This document shows positions 43,121 through 52,600 of a stretch of DNA of 58,555 nucleotides, piece by piece; the stretch's first letter is position 1; each line of letters starts with the position of its first letter. The position numbers and the translations under genes are program-made. Location: positions 1 to 58,555 of the forward strand of contig CALCCF010000081.1 of the NCBI GenBank assembly GCA_937899905.1, given 5' to 3'. The notes beneath the pieces are model-generated. The model was not told the DNA's origin, did not search any database, and saw only the letters and a list, made by a program, of their open reading frames with translations. The stretch comes from an uncultured Phycisphaeraceae bacterium (GTDB taxonomy: Bacteria > Planctomycetota > Phycisphaerae > Phycisphaerales > UBA1924).

Positions 43121-45406
43121 GTGGAGATCCAGAACCTCACCACGATGCCCTTCGCCATGATGCATGGCCGCCTCGGGTTCCCTGCGCACTCGCTGAGCCT
43201 CATCGTGCGTGGGACCTTCAAGCTTGTGGAGGGTGCACCGGCCGAGTTGCTCGAAGATCAGCCTCCGATCGTCGGCGACATCCACGACGAAGAAGAACGA
43301 CTCCGGTACGAAGGCGAGTTCGTGCCCTTCAAGCCCAAAGCCGATCTGCTTCTGGCCGGCCATTGCCACACGCCGGGTGAAGAACCCTTGCAGTCCTGCC
43401 CGGTGCTCTTTCGCGTTGGGCAAGTGGAACGGCTGCTTGGGATCTTCGGTGATCGACATTGGCAGAAGAAGGTGCTCGGTCTGGTGCCGGTCCGATCAGA
43501 CCCCGAGCCGTTCACGAGCATGCCGCTCACGTACGACCGTGCGTTCGGAGGTAATGGTTATGCGGCAAACCCGATCGGTATGGGTGCGTCCCCGTCCGAA
43601 TTGGAGAACGGCGAAACGGTGCACAGGCTGCCGAACATCGAAGACCCCCACGACCTGATCACTGCGACCGGGAGCAAGCCGCAGCCCGCTGGGTATGGAC
43701 CCGTGCCCAAGGAGTGGGCGCTGCGGTCGGGCAAGCTGGGCACGTACCGCAAAGATTACTTGCAAACACGCTGGCCCTGGTTTCCCGAAGACTTCGATCC
43801 CAGCTATTGGAACGCGGCACCGCCCGAGATGCAAGTCGAGTTCCTGAAGGGCGACGAAACGGTCTTCCTGCAGAACCTCGTCGCGGGAAAGCCAGAATAC
43901 TCGACCCAATTGCCAGGGCTGCGCGTCCGGTGCTTCGTTCATCGCACCCCAACTCCAGAAAACGAGATCGAGGGTACAGAAGAAGTGCCGATGGTGCTCG
44001 ACACGCTGCATGTCGACGCAGATGCGATGACCATGTGCCTTGTGTGGCGAGGGCATACCGCCGTTACGGACGAGGAGCACGCGGAGATCAGCCATGTGCT
44101 GATCGGTAGTGAGCCCGCAGATCAGCCACCGGTCGAGCCCGACTACGAGGCCGCCGCAAAGACCCAAGCCGTTGCCGAAGAAGCCCCATTCGCGCCAGAG
44201 ACGGCCCCCGAGATGCCGGTCAACATGCCCGAGCCCCCCGAAGCGAGCGGCCTGAGCGAAGCGCAGCTCGAGGAACTCAAGGGGCAAGTCGAAGCACAGT
44301 TTAAAGAGGCCGGAGGAGGCCTGGACGGCTTCGGGAAGGAGTCCGCACCGCTCGGCGAGCAGGTTGCGGCGATGCGCGAGTCTGGCATCGATGACGGCAC
44401 GATCGAAGAGCTGAGGCAACTGCTGGCCGGTCATGACTCCGCCGCCGTCCAAGCCGAAACGCCCGCTCAGGCGATGACACCTGCCGCCGCTGTAGAACAA
44501 CTCGTCGCTCTGGCTGCGGCGGGCGCGAGCCTTGCCGGTGTTGATCTCGCTGGAGCATCGATGGCCGAAGTTGAGTTTCCAGGTGCAGACCTCATGGGGG
44601 CCAGGCTCCAAGAGATCGATCTCGGCGGCGCGAAGCTGCCCGAAGCAGTTCTGAAGGGCGCCCAGGCTTCCCAAGCGAGCCTTGCCGGTGCAGATCTGGC
44701 CGGCGCAGATCTATCGGGTGCCGACCTCTCCGCCGCCGACCTGTCCGGGGCCAATCTCTCCGGAGCATGCCTTGATGATGCCGACCTGACCGGCGCGAAC
44801 CTCGCTGGCGCCAATTTGTCGGGTGCTTCCGCCGTGGGGGCCACGATGCCCGAGGTGGTCCTCGATGATGCCGATCTCAGCGGAGCGGATCTGTCGTCAG
44901 CAGATCTGTCGCATTCTTCGTGCCAGCGGACGAACTTCACCAGTGCGATAATGGTCGCCGCAAGCATAGAGAACACTCACGCGCCATCGGCATGTTTCAC
45001 CGGCGTGGATGGCGCCAATCTCCGCGCCTCGGGATCCAAATGCCCCGGAGCCGATGTGAAGGGGGCCCGTCTTGCCTCGAGCCAATGGAAGGGCGCGGAG
45101 CTACAAGAGGCTGAGTTCGATAATTGTGTCATGACACGTGTGAATCTTGAGAAGATCAACGCGGAGGGCAGCTCGTGGTCGGCCGCCGATCTTCGCGAGG
45201 CTCGGTTCTACAAGGCATCAGTACGGTCTGCGGACTTTTCCAAGGGCAACCTGATGGGCGCTTCGCTGGAGCGAGCGATCGCATCGAACGCAACGTTCGA
45301 TCTCGCGAACCTCTACGGCGTGGACTTCCATGCAACAGTGCTCGATGGTGTCCTGGGCGGGGGAATCGATCCCGCTGGCATCGGCGTACGCCAAGGTGGC
45401 CTGTAG
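43121..45406 (+). CDS. DUF2169 protein fused to pentapeptide repeats
   Basis: A 761-residue protein. Residues ~1-300 form a DUF2169 domain (LIVRGTFKLV, MPLTYDRAFGG, WPWFPEDFDPSYWNAAPPEMQ), a family found next to vgrG and PAAR genes and shown in Agrobacterium to act as an effector adaptor. A linker with acidic helical sequence follows (~330-470), then ~250 residues of pentapeptide repeats (ADLAGADLSGADLSAADLSG), which fold as a right-handed quadrilateral beta-helix. GTG at 43121, 25 bases after vgrG, gives the DUF2169 start VEIQNLTTMPFAMM; the upstream reading lies in vgrG. Likely loads or forms part of the VgrG tip. Confidence 0.88.
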   Translation: MEIQNLTTMPFAMMHGRLGFPAHSLSLIVRGTFKLVEGAPAELLEDQPPIVGDIHDEEERLRYEGEFVPFKPKADLLLAGHCHTPGEEPLQSCPVLFRVGQVERLLGIFGDRHWQKKVLGLVPVRSDPEPFTSMPLTYDRAFGGNGYAANPIGMGASPSELENGETVHRLPNIEDPHDLITATGSKPQPAGYGPVPKEWALRSGKLGTYRKDYLQTRWPWFPEDFDPSYWNAAPPEMQVEFLKGDETVFLQNLVAGKPEYSTQLPGLRVRCFVHRTPTPENEIEGTEEVPMVLDTLHVDADAMTMCLVWRGHTAVTDEEHAEISHVLIGSEPADQPPVEPDYEAAAKTQAVAEEAPFAPETAPEMPVNMPEPPEASGLSEAQLEELKGQVEAQFKEAGGGLDGFGKESAPLGEQVAAMRESGIDDGTIEELRQLLAGHDSAAVQAETPAQAMTPAAAVEQLVALAAAGASLAGVDLAGASMAEVEFPGADLMGARLQEIDLGGAKLPEAVLKGAQASQASLAGADLAGADLSGADLSAADLSGANLSGACLDDADLTGANLAGANLSGASAVGATMPEVVLDDADLSGADLSSADLSHSSCQRTNFTSAIMVAASIENTHAPSACFTGVDGANLRASGSKCPGADVKGARLASSQWKGAELQEAEFDNCVMTRVNLEKINAEGSSWSAADLREARFYKASVRSADFSKGNLMGASLERAIASNATFDLANLYGVDFHATVLDGVLGGGIDPAGIGVRQGGL

Positions 45407-45407
45407 C

Positions 45408-47270
45408 ATGGGAGTTCCGAATCAGGCCGTGAAGTTTGACGCACAGCAGGCGCAGGACAAGGTCGCCGCAATGTGCCCTCCTACTCGCGAAGACGTCGAG
45501 CGGTTAGCCGCCGCGGGCGAGCTGCCCGCCGGCGCGATCGTCGCCGATGTGGATCTTACCGGTATCGATATGACCGCCTGGAAGCTTGACGCGGTTCGGT
45601 TCGAGAGAGTGCGGCTCGCACGCGCGAATGGCAAAGGCGCCGTCCTCGTAGGGTGTGAGTTCGTTGAGTGTGACCTCACCGAATCGGACTTCTCTCAGGC
45701 GATGCTACCGACCTCGAAGTTTATCGATTGCCATGCGACTGGCATCGTACTTCGGGGCGCGGTCCTGGCGCAGGCTTCGGTGCGTCAGTCGCCACCCCCG
45801 GATACCGAGGAGCCCGGGTTCGAAGTGCCTGCACCAGTCCCTGGCAGCATGGCCGCGGAGGGTGCCCAACGGGCGCTGGCGTCTCGCAAGAACTTCCTCC
45901 CCGATGACATTACCTGGTCGGGCGCTTGTCTTTCCGAAGCGAACGCGCCCGGGATCGTCATTGATGGCCTCGATCTCAGTCAACTCGACGCTTCAAACGC
46001 CACGCTCACCTCCGCGACGTTCTCGCAGTGCGTCGTTACTCATGGACAGTTCGCTAGATCAAACGTCGAAGATTCCAATTGGCGTGAGTGTGACATGACG
46101 AGCGCGCAGTTTGGCGGCAGCAGCATGCAAAGGGCCCGATTCTCCCATTGTACGATTTCGGATGCGGATCTGGCCGACGCAAGCATCGCCGGGGCTCGAT
46201 TTGAGAGCAGCACGCTGACGCGCACCAAGCTGCCCACCAATCTGTCGGGATGCTCCTTTCCCGGTTCTGATGTCGGCGGCCGCTCTCTTGAAGGAGCGGA
46301 TCTGTCTGGATGCGATTTCAGCGGTTCGCAGCTCGGCGGTGTCTCCATGCGTGGCGCTTCGCTAGTTGGTGCGAATCTCGTGGCAGCGCGCCTTTCTGGC
46401 GCCGATTTGAGCGAGGCCGATCTCTCCGAAGCGGATCTGACCGACGCTGACCTGTCGGGTGCTGTCCTGGTTGGTGCGACGCTCGAAGCCACTGAGTGCG
46501 AGTCGGCCAACTTCTCGGGCTCGGTCCTCTCCGATGCCAAGATCTCGCTGAGTACCTTTGTCGGAGCATGCTTTCGCGGCGCGTCATTCGTCGGAGCCTC
46601 GGTCGCCCAATGCGTTTTTTCCGATTCGATCTGGGAGACCGCCAACCTCTCGGGTGCGACGATCCACGCTTCGGATCTTGGGGGTTGTGATCTATCCCGC
46701 GCGCGCCTCGACGACGTATCGATTTCGCTCAGTTCACTTCAGAACGCAGTGCTCCGAGGTGCGACACTACGTCGTGGTAGCCTTGAGGATTCGGACCTCA
46801 GCGGGGCCGATACTCGCGATGCCTCGCTCGTCGGCCTGTCGCTGCGTGGGTTGCGTGCGATCTCGGCAAATCTGGCCGGGACCGACCTCAGCGGTACCGA
46901 CCTGACCAACGCCCAACTGATCGATGCCAACCTGGAAGGTGTGACACTCGATCGTGCCACCATCGATGGCATGAATGCGGCTGGAGCGAACGCACGGGCT
47001 GCATCGCTGAAGGCGGCCTCGGGCGTGAGCGTCCAACTCGCGCATTGCAATCTGTCCAGAGCGACGCTGGACGCTGCCGTCCTCACATTCGCGAACCTGT
47101 CGCATGCCAACCTCCAACGCGCAAGCCTCATCGGGGCAAACGTCTCAGGCTCGAACCTGCACAGAACAGTAACCGATGGCGCGAACTGGGCAGGAGCGAA
47201 TCGTGAGGGCGTGCGCGAAACGGATCCAGAACTCGCACGTGCCGAAGACTTCACAGATACCCAGGCCTGA
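45408..47270 (+). CDS. Large pentapeptide-repeat protein
   Basis: A 620-residue protein consisting mostly of pentapeptide repeats A(D/N)LxX (GADLSEADLSEADLTDADLSG, shown here in part as ADLSEADLTDADLSG; ANLAGTDLSGTDLTNAQL), with a degenerate start and a linker around 140-160. It begins one base after the DUF2169 gene stop, with AAGGTGG upstream of ATG 45408. No signal peptide. Pentapeptide beta-helices can mimic DNA (gyrase-binding proteins) or act as scaffolds. In this position it may be an effector, an effector carrier or a tip extension; none can be decided from sequence. Confidence 0.9.
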   Translation: MGVPNQAVKFDAQQAQDKVAAMCPPTREDVERLAAAGELPAGAIVADVDLTGIDMTAWKLDAVRFERVRLARANGKGAVLVGCEFVECDLTESDFSQAMLPTSKFIDCHATGIVLRGAVLAQASVRQSPPPDTEEPGFEVPAPVPGSMAAEGAQRALASRKNFLPDDITWSGACLSEANAPGIVIDGLDLSQLDASNATLTSATFSQCVVTHGQFARSNVEDSNWRECDMTSAQFGGSSMQRARFSHCTISDADLADASIAGARFESSTLTRTKLPTNLSGCSFPGSDVGGRSLEGADLSGCDFSGSQLGGVSMRGASLVGANLVAARLSGADLSEADLSEADLTDADLSGAVLVGATLEATECESANFSGSVLSDAKISLSTFVGACFRGASFVGASVAQCVFSDSIWETANLSGATIHASDLGGCDLSRARLDDVSISLSSLQNAVLRGATLRRGSLEDSDLSGADTRDASLVGLSLRGLRAISANLAGTDLSGTDLTNAQLIDANLEGVTLDRATIDGMNAAGANARAASLKAASGVSVQLAHCNLSRATLDAAVLTFANLSHANLQRASLIGANVSGSNLHRTVTDGANWAGANREGVRETDPELARAEDFTDTQA

Positions 47271-47283
47271 TTGGAGAGCAGAC

Positions 47284-48078
47284 ATGAGCGCATCACAGGC
47301 TCAGAACTCCGTCCCCACTTCAATGCGCGTGCTCTCAACAGCGGAGCGTGGGCGACGTCTCCGAGTTCAAGCCCACGAGGGCAGCGCGCAGTGGGCGATC
47401 AATGCGTCGTCGGCCTCTGTCGAGGATGGTGACAGAGCCCTTATCGTGACCGGATCGGATGGCACGTACTACGCGATCGGCATTGTTCCGCATCGCCCGA
47501 GGCCGACCGCGAACTTCGAGAGTGGCTCATTGGTCGTTCGAAACGCGAGCGGAGAGGTTGTGCTTGAGATGGACGAGTCGTCGTCGAGCGTTCGGCTCGT
47601 CTCAACGCACGATCTCGAGGTCGCCGCACCAGCTGGTGACCTCGCGCTTTCTGCCGGTGGCCGGGTTCGAGTCTCCGGCGGTACCGGAGTAGACATTGCG
47701 ACCACGGGCGCTGTGCGGGCCATCACTCCTGGTGCATCATGGGTTGTCGGCTCGGGAGAGTTGCAAGGCAGGTCGCAGCGACTGGATCTTGCATCGAGCA
47801 GCACCCGAGCTAGTCTCGGCGACATCGCGGTGTCGGGCAAGCGTGCTTCTATCGTGTGTGAATGCGTTCACGCTTCGGTCCGACGACTCGAGAGCGTTTC
47901 GACGGAGGTTATCTGCCAGACGCGAGATCTGTTTTGTGATGTGGCCCGACTCGCTCAGACGACCACCGAGCGGATGCGAATCGTTGTTCGAGCCGGCCTG
48001 AACATCCGCACAGGCCGAACGCACATGCGGTCTCAGCAGGCCACGCGCATCGATGGTGAGAAGATCCATCTCGGTTGA
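47284..48078 (+). CDS. DUF3540-like protein
   Basis: A 264-residue protein with a beta-rich N-terminal part (VQAHEGSAQWAINASSA, YYAIGIVPHRP) and Gly-rich beta-helix-like middle (LVVRNASGEVVLEMDES, LSAGGRVRVSGGTGVDIAT), then a helical Cys/Arg-containing C-terminal (CVHASVRRLESVS). It resembles DUF3540, a family that co-occurs with DUF2169 and DUF4150 in vgrG-linked clusters; assignment is from recalled context and moderate. ATG at 47284 has GGAGAG upstream. Confidence 0.7.
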   Translation: MSASQAQNSVPTSMRVLSTAERGRRLRVQAHEGSAQWAINASSASVEDGDRALIVTGSDGTYYAIGIVPHRPRPTANFESGSLVVRNASGEVVLEMDESSSSVRLVSTHDLEVAAPAGDLALSAGGRVRVSGGTGVDIATTGAVRAITPGASWVVGSGELQGRSQRLDLASSSTRASLGDIAVSGKRASIVCECVHASVRRLESVSTEVICQTRDLFCDVARLAQTTTERMRIVVRAGLNIRTGRTHMRSQQATRIDGEKIHLG

Positions 48079-48114
48079 GTCGTCAGTTGGTCTTCAGCTG
48101 CAGGAGTGTCCGCC

Positions 48115-48519
48115 ATGTTTCCAGCTTCGACAACGATGGCAGGACAGACCATCGCGATGCCAAATGTCTGCCTGACTCCGTCCCCGGTGGGCCCCATACC
48201 GATCCCCTATCCGAGCATCTCGATATTGCAGCAGGCAACGCAGGTCTCGATGAAGGTAACCTTCGGGAACAAGCCGGTAGTGCTGCTGCAGTCGCAGACG
48301 CCGTCAACAACGGGAGACTCAGCCGGGAGTAACGGCGGCGTCGTATCCGGAGTCTTCATGGGACCCGCAGTCGTAAAGAAGGCGAGCGCGAAGGTCCAGG
48401 TCGAAGGGAAGGGCGCGGGCTATCAGACGGGCATGATGGGCATGAATGGATCGAATCCAAACGTGCCATCGTTTGCCCAAAGCGTCCCGAGCCAGTCGCA
48501 GATCCTGATTAGTCCGTGA
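48115..48519 (+). CDS. DUF4150 PAAR-like tip protein
   Basis: A 134-residue protein with the DUF4150/PAAR-like start FPASTTMAGQTIAMPNVCLT and PSPVGPIPIPYPS, then a domain with VTFGNKPVVLLQSQTPSTTG and GPAVVKKASAKVQVEGKGAG. PAAR-like proteins sharpen the VgrG spike. There is no C-terminal toxin extension. ATG at 48115 has AGGAG eight bases upstream; an in-frame GTG at 48106 is less well placed. Last gene of the + strand spike unit; 42 bases separate it from convergent tssA. Confidence 0.85.
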   Translation: MFPASTTMAGQTIAMPNVCLTPSPVGPIPIPYPSISILQQATQVSMKVTFGNKPVVLLQSQTPSTTGDSAGSNGGVVSGVFMGPAVVKKASAKVQVEGKGAGYQTGMMGMNGSNPNVPSFAQSVPSQSQILISP

Positions 48520-48561
48520 GGCTTTACGTATGACCACGCGATCACCTCGTTTGCCCTAGCC

Positions 48562-49656
48562 CTATTCGTCGTCTTCTGCAGCCGACCGCTCGCCGGCGAG
48601 CATCTCGATCTGGCTCACGGCCTCGGGAGTCAGGTCGCGAACGATATCTACGAACGACATTGTCACAAGCCTCCGGGCCCGTACGAGGAGCACCGGGACC
48701 GGGCTCGACGGCTCGCTCGCGACGTAGTACGCGCAAATGCGATCCAGCGCATCGAGCACATCTTGCCGAGAAGTGATGGCTCCCGTAGGCTGCGGAGCTG
48801 CGGGAGTACTGCTCGTGGCCGTGTCAACGGCGTCGGCCGGCGCAGCTTCAGAGACTTCCGATGCAGTATCGCCTGATGTCGCGTAGCCCCTCTCCGCTAG
48901 CCCTGTGTCGACTTGGGCAGCGATGGATTGCAGGAGAGATCGGAAAGCGCCCAGATCGGGTGCTTGGCCGGAACCAACCCGGTCCGTAAGGGTCCGGTCG
49001 ATCTCATCGACGCTCGCGATCGAGTCGGCGATCGACTGCGAGACGGCCTGCAACTGCTCGGCGGAGGTGTCCGATAGGGCCGCCTTGATCGTGGACATGC
49101 TTGCCGGCTCGCCATCGCCCGATGCCGACATCTCACCGTTGGCGATCTGCACATCGCGTAGGCCATACCGCCCGAGGCTAGCCGAGGCCGTAAATGGACA
49201 CGATCGAGCCCGCTGCTGAATGCGCATGGTGTCGTCGCCGAAGGCATCGGGAGGGGCGGCGAGGGACGCAACGATGTTCATACGCTCCGTAGGATCGTTG
49301 TCATCCTCGGGATCAAGCCTGGGATGCACGCCCTCCCAATGATCACTCACCATACCACGGAGCAGGGCAAGGCCGTCGCGCATGCCGTCGAATCCCTCCG
49401 TTTCGATCAACGCGGCCAGCGTCTGCATGCCAATGCGCAGGTCCAGGGTCCGTCCGAGCAGCGCAATAGCCTTGGTCCTCACTTCCGACCAGTTGGGATC
49501 CTCGGCTGGCACGACCATGTCCCCGACTTGTCGCTCTGGTGTGCCGGCTGCGAGGTCAAAAAGGGCCATGGCCTCGGGGTCGTAGGTCAGATCATCGCCA
49601 CACGGCGAGTCTGGTGAAACTCCGGCAAGGATCGCCTCGACATCGAGCGTGCTCAT
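48562..49656 (-). CDS. tssA: T6SS cap/baseplate-assembly protein TssA
   Basis: TssA (ImpA N-terminal family) coordinates baseplate and sheath assembly. The 364 residues begin with the ImpA-N signature SPDSPCGDDLTYDPEAMALF and VPAEDPNWSEVRTKAIALL, followed by DLRIGMQTLAALIETEGFDG. The C-terminal part RICAYYVASEPSSPVPVLLV matches the family EPSSPVP motif. ATG at 49656 overlaps by 4 bases the end of the giant exoprotein gene upstream, so the two are probably one transcript. Confidence 0.93.
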   Translation of the reverse strand: MSTLDVEAILAGVSPDSPCGDDLTYDPEAMALFDLAAGTPERQVGDMVVPAEDPNWSEVRTKAIALLGRTLDLRIGMQTLAALIETEGFDGMRDGLALLRGMVSDHWEGVHPRLDPEDDNDPTERMNIVASLAAPPDAFGDDTMRIQQRARSCPFTASASLGRYGLRDVQIANGEMSASGDGEPASMSTIKAALSDTSAEQLQAVSQSIADSIASVDEIDRTLTDRVGSGQAPDLGAFRSLLQSIAAQVDTGLAERGYATSGDTASEVSEAAPADAVDTATSSTPAAPQPTGAITSRQDVLDALDRICAYYVASEPSSPVPVLLVRARRLVTMSFVDIVRDLTPEAVSQIEMLAGERSAAEDDE

Positions 49657-52600
49657 GGGGTGGGTTCCTGTTCAGTGCTGTCCGATCGATCAAGTGAGGC
49701 TAGCAGCTTCTCAAAGTCCGAGACGGTCATAAACTCGGGACGCACTTGGCCCAAGATGACATCCCGGGCGTCCTCGCGCTCCTTCGGACTCAGACCGAGT
49801 GCTCCGAGGCGCACGAGCACATCACGCATCGTGCGCAGCTCCTGCAAGACCTCGGCGTGCTGCTCATTGATGTAGAGCGCGAAGGGCTCCCCGAGCTCTC
49901 CGGCGGTGTCCTGCTCCACGATGAATGCCTCGGCCTTGGCTGAGATGAGGTCCTTCAGCCTGCTGGCCGTGCTCTCGCCGTCCGAATCCGCCGAGAAGAA
50001 GCCTTCATACGCGTCGAGTGCCCGCTGCACTCGATCTCCGGATAGCCGGTCAACGGTGACTTGGTTCACCTCGGCCTGCGTGAATTCACCGACCTGGAGG
50101 AAGCTGCCATAGTCCTCGTACAGGGCTCGGCCGAGGAGGGCCTGCAGCCGAGTGCTGGTCGGCGCTTCGCGTGCGAATACGCCGAGACGCTGCAGCTTCT
50201 CGCGTTGGGCCGCGTCCACGAATGCTCCGCGCTGGACCGTCTCACCGCCTGCCACCCTGGGGGTAGCGCCCGCGAGGGCCTCGGCGACATTGGTGTTTGA
50301 AGGGCCGAGCGAACGAAGGTCAAACCTTCGCGAGCCCGACTCAAGGTCCTCTATGGCGACCTCACCGAATAGCCGCTGCTGGAACGAACGAATGTTCCCC
50401 GTGCGATCATCGCCGCCAGAGGGCGAGGCAAAGCTGGGTGCCGAGCCATCACCGACGACCACCGGTACCGTCGAGAACGCGAATCCGTCTCCTGTCACGA
50501 AGTCGAGGCCATCATCTTCGTCAAGGAACTCGAACCGATTCAGCACCACTCCAGCGGGGCGTGCGAGCAAGCGGATGGTGGGTGCCGCCACGCCGATCTC
50601 GCCAAGAGCGGAGATGTCCCCGAGCGTAATCACGCCGCCGGAGACCAACTCGACATCGCCCAAGACAGAGAGTTTCTCATTGGCGCCAAACGTGATGTCA
50701 CCAATGGAGATGATCCTGAGGTCGCCGGTCCCCGGCTGGACCGCACCACCGACGACCACGGCATCGCGTTCGATTGTCGGTACGACTGGCACCGCGGGTC
50801 GCCCGTCCGCGTTGATCGACAAGCTCCCGATCGGCGATTGCCCCCCCACGTCCCCGCCAAACACAACGAGGGGAATGGGATTGCCATCGGAGCCGTCACT
50901 GCTGGTATCGGTCGTGAGAACCAGCCCGGCAGGCATGCCCTCCACACCATTGATGCTGTCCTCGAAGCGGATCGACTGTCCCGCAAGGATCGAGGAATCG
51001 CCCACCAGTACCACGCTGTCGCCAAATGTGACCGGGCCGAGCACAACTACCGATGCACCGAGGCGCGTCGTCCCGCCAGCATCTGTCTCAAGCGTAGAGA
51101 GTGGGCTCTCGAGACCGATGTCACCGGTGAGCGAGACGTCACCCTGGCTGACCAGCGACAAGGATCGGGCGGTCCCCGATGAATCGATCGCGCCGGCCAA
51201 CTCGATTTCGGCTGCCGCGATCACGCGGTCCATGGGGAGAATCACCGGACCGCTCAGCGAGATCGTGCCGCTTGGCGAGCTCAGATCGGTGTTCAGCAGC
51301 ACGCTTCCCGACCCGTTCTGCACGAACGAAGCTACACCCTCGATGTCCAGATTTGGGCCAAGCTGCAAGGTACCCGTGTTCTCCACGCGAACCGTTCCGG
51401 AAGGCGACTCAATGATCGCATCGATGGCGATCGTGTCACCGACAAGCCGTATGCCATCTTGTCCTGACGCACCGAGCGTGCCACTGACATCGATCGATCC
51501 GCCATCGAGTACGAGGATGGCCCCTGATCGAACGAGCCCCTCCAGAGATGTTGCCGCCGCTTGCTCGATCCGGAGCAGCGTGGGTTCTGAGTCCTCGCCA
51601 ACGCCGCCAGCAATGCGCACCTCGGAGTCTGACGCACGAATCGACAACTGCCGCGCGCCCTCGATACCACCTCGAGCCTCGACACCTATTCCGCCCGACG
51701 ACTGTGACACGATCGTGGAGTCACCCGCCAGACTCAGCGTCCCCAAGAACAACACGGGGCCGCCGGCGTCGAGCACACCCGCCAGTCGGGTCGGAGACTC
51801 GAATTCGAGCGCGCCCGAAGTCGAGATGTTCCCTATCGAGGCCTCTATACCGGCAAGCTCGATCGCGGTGAGGGGGGAGTTCTGCCCAATCGTCCCGGCA
51901 AGCTCTACTTGGCCGCCATCCGCATCGACCGACATCGCGAATGGCCCATCCACGTTGGACAGCAGCCGCACGTCGCCGCTCCCCGGTGCCGAGAGTTGGA
52001 GATCTCCAGCCAACTCGATCGGCCCCTCCCACACCAACTCCGATCCGCTGAAGCGGCCAGACGCTCTCGTCGAACCGTCGTAAAGCTGCGAACCAGTCGT
52101 TGTCACATCGGAGACAACGATCGACTCTGCGGTTGCTTCGATAGTGTCTAGGGGCTGGACCGATCCGATCGCATCGGCAAGTGTGATCGAACTGTTTGGA
52201 GCACTCAGCCGCAGGCCGCCGGGGCCATCTACACGCCCGTTGATTACGACGGATCCACCCGTTGTTGGCGAGGTGCGGATGACCACGAACCGAGCAAGGC
52301 CGACATCGCCACCCAGCGTGATCGAGCCCGTTCCCAGCGATGCCACGTTGCCCTGCAGCGTGATGTCATCGGCGGCGGCCAGGATATCGCCGGTCGATCG
52401 AACGAGTCCGAGTTGTGCCGAGGCCGCCTGGATCTCCAAGCTATCAAGCGGTGTCGTGGAGCCTATATCGCCGGCGACAAACTCCCCACCCGCACGAATC
52501 ACCAAGGCATGGCTGCCGTCGACGGTGCCGAACTCGATGTTGGCGCCAGACTCAAGCAGCGTGTCGGCCGCGAGTGCGAGTGCGCCGTTGAATCGCTGTG

